Position numbers and translations under genes: made by a program
The notes under the pieces: model-generated
Database searches by the model: none
The model's input: only the letters and a program-made list of their open reading frames with translations
What the model was told of the DNA's origin: nothing
In this document: positions 22,399 to 26,735 of the stretch, one piece after another
Position numbering within the stretch: the stretch's first letter is position 1
Layout: every line of letters starts with the position of its first letter
Source: Proteobacteria bacterium UBA6921
GTDB lineage: Bacteria > Pseudomonadota > Gammaproteobacteria > SG8-11
Assembly (NCBI GenBank): GCA_002450895.1
Contig: DKAR01000136.1
Coordinates: forward strand, 11,917-38,651
Direction: 5' to 3'
Length of the DNA stretch: 26,735 nt

Positions 22399-25300
22399 TC
22401 AGGAAGGCCGCTCGAGCAATTCGTGTACGGCTTGCATCAACGCGCTCAACGCGACCGGCTTCATGAAGTAGCGGTCGATACCTCGCATTTTGGCGCCAGC
22501 CTCGTCGATCTGGTCGCTGTGTCCGGTGCACAGAATTACCGGAAGCTTGGGGCGTATTTCACGTAAAGCCTGCACGAGTTCAATACCGGTAAGATTGGGC
22601 ATGGTTTGGTCCGCAATTACAGCAGCGAAATTGTCCGGCGCCGCAAGGAACGCCGCGAGCGCAGCGCGGCTGTCGGTAAAAACATGCGAACGAAATCCAC
22701 GATAGTCGAGCGCCTCTCCTAGCATCATTGCCACTGATGCATCGTCATCCACTACCAACACCGACTCGCCCGATCCCGAACTCACTGGCAATACGGTCTT
22801 CGCCGCTGCCGGAACAGTCTCGTTTGCGGCAACGCAGGGCTGGAGCCAGACTGTCACAGAAGTGCCCATGCCGAGCTGCGATTGCACCTGAATATGACCA
22901 CCGTGCTCGTGTATTAGCCCGTGAACGATCGACAATCCCATTCCCGTCCCGCGGCCGACGCCCTTGGTAGTGAAAAAAGGTTCGAAAATTCGCGACAAAT
23001 TTTCCGGCGCAATGCCCACACCATTGTCCTGAATTGTGAGCGCGACAAAGTTACCCACGACCGGCGCGTGGCACGAGTCACACTGAGAGGAGACGGCGTT
23101 GGCCGCAGAAACACCAATGGTGATCTCACCTCGTCCGCCCAGTGCATCACGCGCGTTGATACACAAATTGAAAATTATCTGGTGCAGGGCCACCGGATTC
23201 AGGTAGACACGCGGCAGATCTTTTTCAAAGCGATTAACGAGACGGATGCTTGAAGGTAATACCGAAGTCAGCAAATTCTGAACTTCATTTACCAGCGCCA
23301 CGGCGTCGACCGGTTTTCTTTCGCTGCTTCCCTTACCACCGCCGCGGCTGAAGACCAGCAAACTGGCTATGAGGTCACGTGCCCGATTTCCAGCCTGTTT
23401 TACCTGCTCCAGATACTCGGCAAGTTTGCCCGTCTGATCAAGTGCGCGACGTCCCAGCGCCAGTTCGGTGTACCCAAGAATGCTTGCGAGGACGTTGTTG
23501 AAGTCGTGGGCAATACCACCGGTAAGCTGTCCGAGCGCCTGCATCTTTTGGGCTTGCTGCAGTTGCTGGCTCAGCCGCTCACGTTCATGCTCTGCAGCCT
23601 TGCGTTCCGTGATGTCGAACAACACCACCAGGTGCGAGCCTGAGAACGATTCGGCAAGCGATGCCGCACTGGCGACAATCGTTTTCATTGCGCCGTCCTT
23701 GCAGCGAATGGCCAACTCCACGGGTTCAAACGCGCGGCCACTTTGCCGGGCCTGCATCATTCGCCGGCCCCATTCTTCGATGATCCAATTGCGATAGGAA
23801 AGATCGGGATACGCTTTCGGCCACCAGTCGACCAGTGTCGGGATGTCATCCCGCGTGTAGCCAAACAGCCGGGTAAACGCCGGGTTCAGATAGGTAATAT
23901 TCCCGGCGTCATCGTTGAGTGCGTAAGGCACTGGGGAGGCGTCGATCACCGAGCGGAAGCGTTGCTCGTTGTCGCGAAGCGCCAACTCAGCCAGTTTGCG
24001 CTCAGTGACGTCATGAAACGTGGTCACCGTACCGTAGGGCAGGTTTTCTCCCGGATTGAGCAGTGGCTGGGAATTGATGGAGATCCAGGTCAAGCTGCCG
24101 TCCGGCTTGTGCACTCCCATGATGACATTACGCTGCGACTGGCCGGTCCGCATCGCAACAACCGACGGATGCTTGGCCGGATCAAAGGGCGAGTTGTCTT
24201 CGTGAATCGCACGCCATCTCGGGTCGAAGGAACTGCGTCCCAGCAACTGGTCATGTGTGAGTCCAAGAATGCATTGCGCTGCATCGTTGCAGGTAAGGAC
24301 GGCGTCATTTCTGTCTTGCACAACTACACCCTCGGCCATCGCGGTGATGGCCGTACGAAAAAGGGCTTCGCTTTCGCGCAATGCCGTTTCGGCGTCTCGC
24401 CGGTCGGTCAAGTCCTGAACCGTGCCGATTAACTCCGCGGCTTCACCTTGATCATCGCGCCGCAAGACGCCCTGGCCATAGTGCATACGCACCTCGCCAT
24501 TTGGTCGCATGGCTCGAAACTCCAGTGCCGAAGGTTCCCTCCCGGCGATGCAGTCCGTGATCCACTGCCGCACCATCGCGCGATCATCGGGATGCACAAG
24601 GTTCAGGATCGCTTCCAGGTCGGGCGTTTCAGACTGCGGATCCAATCCGAAAAGCCGGAATGCCTCATCACTCCACGCAATCTTTTTCGAATCAAGATTC
24701 ATGGACCAACTGCCAATGTGGGCAGCGCGCTGAGATTCTGCCAACAGATGGCGCGAAGTTCGCAGGGTGTGTTCGCGTTCTTCGACCAGGTCCACCATGC
24801 GCGCAAACTCGCGTGCCAGTTCCCCAACTTCGCCGACGGCCTGCGTCGGCAGTGCGGTTGAAGCGTCACCGTCACCCAGCCGCCGCGCCGCCCGGGCCAG
24901 GGCCTGAAGCGGCACGACCATAAACCGATTGGCTGCGATCATCACCAGAACCACAATCAGTAACAGCGCACCGAGAATCGCTGCGCTGACCCATAGAGAT
25001 CGCCATGCTGGAGCGTACAACGTAGCCGAAGGAATGCCGATCGCCAAAAAAGCAGCCGGTTTTTCAGCTCCGCCAATTGGAGTTGCAGTATACAGTCGTT
25101 GAACACCATCCAGGCCCGACAAATCGACCGCGGTTGCCGATCGAATTTCCAGCAGCGACTGCAGCGAACTGTCCTTGATCGGCTGGCCGACATACTTCAG
25201 TTCGCCCCGGCTGTGAAGCAGCACCGTACCGTCCTGATCCAACAAGAGCATCACCGATCCTTCAGGCAAGTGAGTAATGGCGTAATGCTCCTCGAACCAG

Positions 25301-25836
25301 CGCAAACTTATTGATGCCAAAATGATGTGGGTGACTCGTTCGTCGCGATCAAGAATGGGCCGCGCCAACGCGAAGACCGGCTTTCCGGTGATCCGGCCCA
25401 TAAGATATTCGCCGGCGAGCTGCGATGGATGGGCCATGACTTCCTTGAACCAGCGCCGGTCCGCGAAATTTACGGATGCCAGCGGCTTGTCCGCGCTGCA
25501 TTGCAGCGACCCGTCCGCGCGCACGACGGCAAGATTTGCATACAACGAGTGTTGGCGCCGGATGTTGTCGAGAAACCGGTCACACGTCTCGCGATCACTA
25601 TTCAGAACCGACAGGTTTCCGAGTGCAATCAGCAGCGCCCGCGCCGCATTGACATCCGCGGCATGATCAGCCGCGAGATTTTCCGTGGTGCGCAGCGTCT
25701 CGGAACGCAAATTGGAAACCTGGACGCGATACTGCACCCATTGGGAATGAACAACCCATACAACAAATGGAAACAAGGCGAAAAAGGAGAGAACGAGCAG
25801 GTGTGAACGCAGGCTGCCGTACCTGAACAACTTCAC
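22399..25836 (-). CDS. Membrane hybrid histidine kinase (Cache, HAMP, three PAS, HisKA, HATPase, REC)
   Basis: This is a 1145-residue sensor kinase. Membrane helices at about 12-30 and 280-302 flank a periplasmic double-Cache-type domain (VNFADRRWF, GKPVFALARPI). A HAMP domain (about 303-355) follows, then PAS domains at about 372-480, 490-612 and 622-745. HisKA has phospho-acceptor H777 in GGIAHDFNN. The ATPase has N890/N894, DNGVG (937-941) and GTGMGL (963-968). A C-terminal receiver has D1030-D1032, D1076 and K1126. An insert before the G1 box carries C919-D-S-C922-H923. Signal detection is probably by the Cache domain, with phosphate passed to the receiver and then to an unknown partner, since no phosphotransfer or output gene is adjacent. 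GTG at 25836 is the best guess for the start; its ribosome binding site is weak. Confidence 0.92.
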   Translation of the reverse strand: MKLFRYGSLRSHLLVLSFFALFPFVVWVVHSQWVQYRVQVSNLRSETLRTTENLAADHAADVNAARALLIALGNLSVLNSDRETCDRFLDNIRRQHSLYANLAVVRADGSLQCSADKPLASVNFADRRWFKEVMAHPSQLAGEYLMGRITGKPVFALARPILDRDERVTHIILASISLRWFEEHYAITHLPEGSVMLLLDQDGTVLLHSRGELKYVGQPIKDSSLQSLLEIRSATAVDLSGLDGVQRLYTATPIGGAEKPAAFLAIGIPSATLYAPAWRSLWVSAAILGALLLIVVLVMIAANRFMVVPLQALARAARRLGDGDASTALPTQAVGEVGELAREFARMVDLVEEREHTLRTSRHLLAESQRAAHIGSWSMNLDSKKIAWSDEAFRLFGLDPQSETPDLEAILNLVHPDDRAMVRQWITDCIAGREPSALEFRAMRPNGEVRMHYGQGVLRRDDQGEAAELIGTVQDLTDRRDAETALRESEALFRTAITAMAEGVVVQDRNDAVLTCNDAAQCILGLTHDQLLGRSSFDPRWRAIHEDNSPFDPAKHPSVVAMRTGQSQRNVIMGVHKPDGSLTWISINSQPLLNPGENLPYGTVTTFHDVTERKLAELALRDNEQRFRSVIDASPVPYALNDDAGNITYLNPAFTRLFGYTRDDIPTLVDWWPKAYPDLSYRNWIIEEWGRRMMQARQSGRAFEPVELAIRCKDGAMKTIVASAASLAESFSGSHLVVLFDITERKAAEHERERLSQQLQQAQKMQALGQLTGGIAHDFNNVLASILGYTELALGRRALDQTGKLAEYLEQVKQAGNRARDLIASLLVFSRGGGKGSSERKPVDAVALVNEVQNLLTSVLPSSIRLVNRFEKDLPRVYLNPVALHQIIFNLCINARDALGGRGEITIGVSAANAVSSQCDSCHAPVVGNFVALTIQDNGVGIAPENLSRIFEPFFTTKGVGRGTGMGLSIVHGLIHEHGGHIQVQSQLGMGTSVTVWLQPCVAANETVPAAAKTVLPVSSGSGESVLVVDDDASVAMMLGEALDYRGFRSHVFTDSRAALAAFLAAPDNFAAVIADQTMPNLTGIELVQALREIRPKLPVILCTGHSDQIDEAGAKMRGIDRYFMKPVALSALMQAVHELLERPS

Positions 25837-26215
25837 GTTCGCGATCCCGGATGACGATACGCCGTGGAAATAAACCTGGAAGACGACAACGACGACGCAC
25901 CCACTCTCACCTGCACATTGAACACGAACCGATGGTAACAACCCCGCTCGGCATCACAGTCGCTAGGACAGTGCTGGTGCACAACCTGATAGCGCATATC
26001 CTGCATGCTGAATCCCGCGGATGGGCAGTGCCGACACTTAACTGCGTTGCGCGTTCGCGAAGATGTTTTGATGAACCGGCTTCCCGCTTCGTTTTCCTTA
26101 CGCATTGAAAAAATAGACGCCCGAGCGCGAAAAGTCGAGGGGTATGCCTTTGAAACTACTTCAACAGATTCGTTCTTCGAGATCGAATTTAATACAACTT
26201 AAGAAATGGGCAATT

Positions 26216-26233
26216 CACGTTCGCACGAACGTG
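26216..26233. promoter_or_regulatory. 18-bp palindrome CACGTTCG-CA-CGAACGTG
   Basis: Perfect eight-base arms around two bases, about 70 bases upstream of the orphan terminator. It could be an operator or an RNA stem in a short transcript. Confidence 0.35.
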
Positions 26234-26302
26234 TCAGCAATGCGGAAATTAATTCTCAACAAATGAAATGATTCTGGCTCCATGCTTTGCTGTGCCGTTG
26301 CG

Positions 26303-26347
26303 AAACCCTGTTTCCTCCGGTACGGAGTGAAACAGGGTTTTTTCTTT
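26303..26347 (+). terminator. Very strong intrinsic terminator without an assigned gene
   Basis: A 12-bp perfect outer stem (26303-26314 with 26329-26340) continues into a 5-bp inner stem (CTCCG/CGGAG, one-base bulge, loop GTA) and runs into TTTTTTCTTTC on the plus strand. On the minus strand only a short TTT follows, so it may also weakly serve the DUF302 gene, whose stop is about 60 bases away. No confident plus-strand gene precedes it. Confidence 0.9.
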
Positions 26348-26403
26348 CAGCCCCGTCGTATCAGTTTCCGGAAACTTAATCGCTGCAACTACCAGCGACA
26401 AAG

Positions 26404-26735
26404 TTACTTCGAAAGCAGGCCACTCACTCGTTCGAGTTTCGCACGCACTTCCTTCGCGACCTGATGCACTGCGGGATTGTCGGTCAGCTTCATCACTGCG
26501 TAGGGGTCCATGAATCCGACATTCATTTTTCCATCTGCTTCTTCGCGCACAACCACGTTGCAAGGTAACAGAAGGCCAATATCCGGTTCAGCGTCGAGGG
26601 CTTTGTGCGCGAACTGCGGATTACATGCCCCGAGAATGACGTAAGGAGGCACGTCCGCACCGATCTTGTTCTTCAGCGTCTCTTTTACGTTGATCGTGGT
26701 CAGCACGCCGAAGCCTTCCGTCTTCAGCGCATCCG
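26404..26735 (-). CDS. DUF302 domain protein, 5' end outside window
   Basis: The visible 109 residues are the C-terminal part of a DUF302 protein. The frame is open to the window edge with DALKTEGFGVLTTINV, which is the start of the family's conserved block. It is followed by YVILGACNPQFAHKALDAEPDIGLLLPCNVVVRE (read as the GACNP, EPDIGLLLPCNVVV blocks) and the FMDPYAVM segment. DUF302 members are small, sometimes heme-associated or redox-linked proteins. The two cysteines in GACNP and LPCN are conserved features of the family, and a role in metal or heme binding is only suggested. The in-frame GTG at 26706 falls inside the domain, so it is not the start. The strong hairpin at 26303-26347 lies downstream. 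Confidence 0.9.
   Translation of the reverse strand, partial: DALKTEGFGVLTTINVKETLKNKIGADVPPYVILGACNPQFAHKALDAEPDIGLLLPCNVVVREEADGKMNVGFMDPYAVMKLTDNPAVHQVAKEVRAKLERVSGLLSK

Larger units (their letters stand above)
25837..26403. other. Region upstream of the kinase with an orphan terminator
   Basis: No firm gene in 567 bases. A 43-residue plus-strand frame (26068-26202) starts after a weak GAAG and might encode a small protein, but nothing else supports it. An 18-bp palindrome (26216-26233) and a strong plus-strand terminator (26303-26347) lie beyond it, which suggests an unannotated transcript. Confidence 0.4.

Noticed and set aside
26068..26202. 43-residue plus-strand small protein
   Set aside because: The strand-like composition is suggestive, but the ribosome binding site is weak and there is no homology I can recognise; kept only as an alternative explanation of the orphan terminator.

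Overview
The window looks like the chromosome of a Gram-negative proteobacterium, most likely a gammaproteobacterium. The reasons are an RlmA-type 23S rRNA methyltransferase with its signature GDSAEM segment, a lipoprotein with a lipobox, two probable outer-membrane beta-barrels, an ArnT/PMT-type lipid-linked sugar transferase, CheW with a PAS-type chemoreceptor, and purine-rich ribosome binding sites. The placement is inferred from gene families and no species is recognised. I see no tRNA, rRNA, CRISPR array, insertion sequence, phage or plasmid gene, so this reads as ordinary chromosome with many small one- to three-gene units.

Layout. 1-709: end of an ATP-grasp ligase. 953-1423: secreted CHRD protein. 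1608-2525 (-): response regulator fused to an RsbW-like ATPase; it shares a bidirectional terminator with the CHRD gene. 2748-3865 (-): a Crp/Fnr regulator followed by a DsrE-like protein. 4192-5909: a small beta-barrel protein and RlmA. 5906-7663 (-): a large lipoprotein with a CxxCH motif and ten tryptophan/aspartate-rich repeats. 8016-9781: a tight operon of VOC protein, DUF2461 protein and WYL regulator. 10259-11104: an orphan PhnD-like binding protein. 11220-11552 (-): a small membrane-protein frame apparently interrupted by a stop codon. 11634-13779: sulfotransferase-like, cupin and PNPOx-like genes. 13809-15590 (-): ArnT-like transferase. 16078-16980: exported trypsin-like protease. 17001-18095 (-): unknown exported protein. 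18576-21241 (-): cheW and a soluble triple-PAS chemoreceptor. 21657-21956 (-): a small exported protein with its own terminator. 22399-25836 (-): a 1145-residue hybrid histidine kinase. 26404-end (-): DUF302 protein.

Three signalling units (REC-ATPase, CheW/chemoreceptor, hybrid kinase) sit here without obvious partner kinases, regulators or other che genes, so they must work with proteins encoded elsewhere. The remaining genes are mostly envelope or exported proteins and small-molecule enzymes.

No single locus is clearly a new multi-gene system. The best leads are the CxxCH/tryptophan-repeat lipoprotein; the interrupted small membrane gene; an orphan plus-strand terminator that may end an unannotated small RNA; palindromes upstream of the small exported protein and of the VOC operon; a dyad in front of dsrE next to a Crp-family gene; and a group of strong intergenic hairpins without U-tracts.
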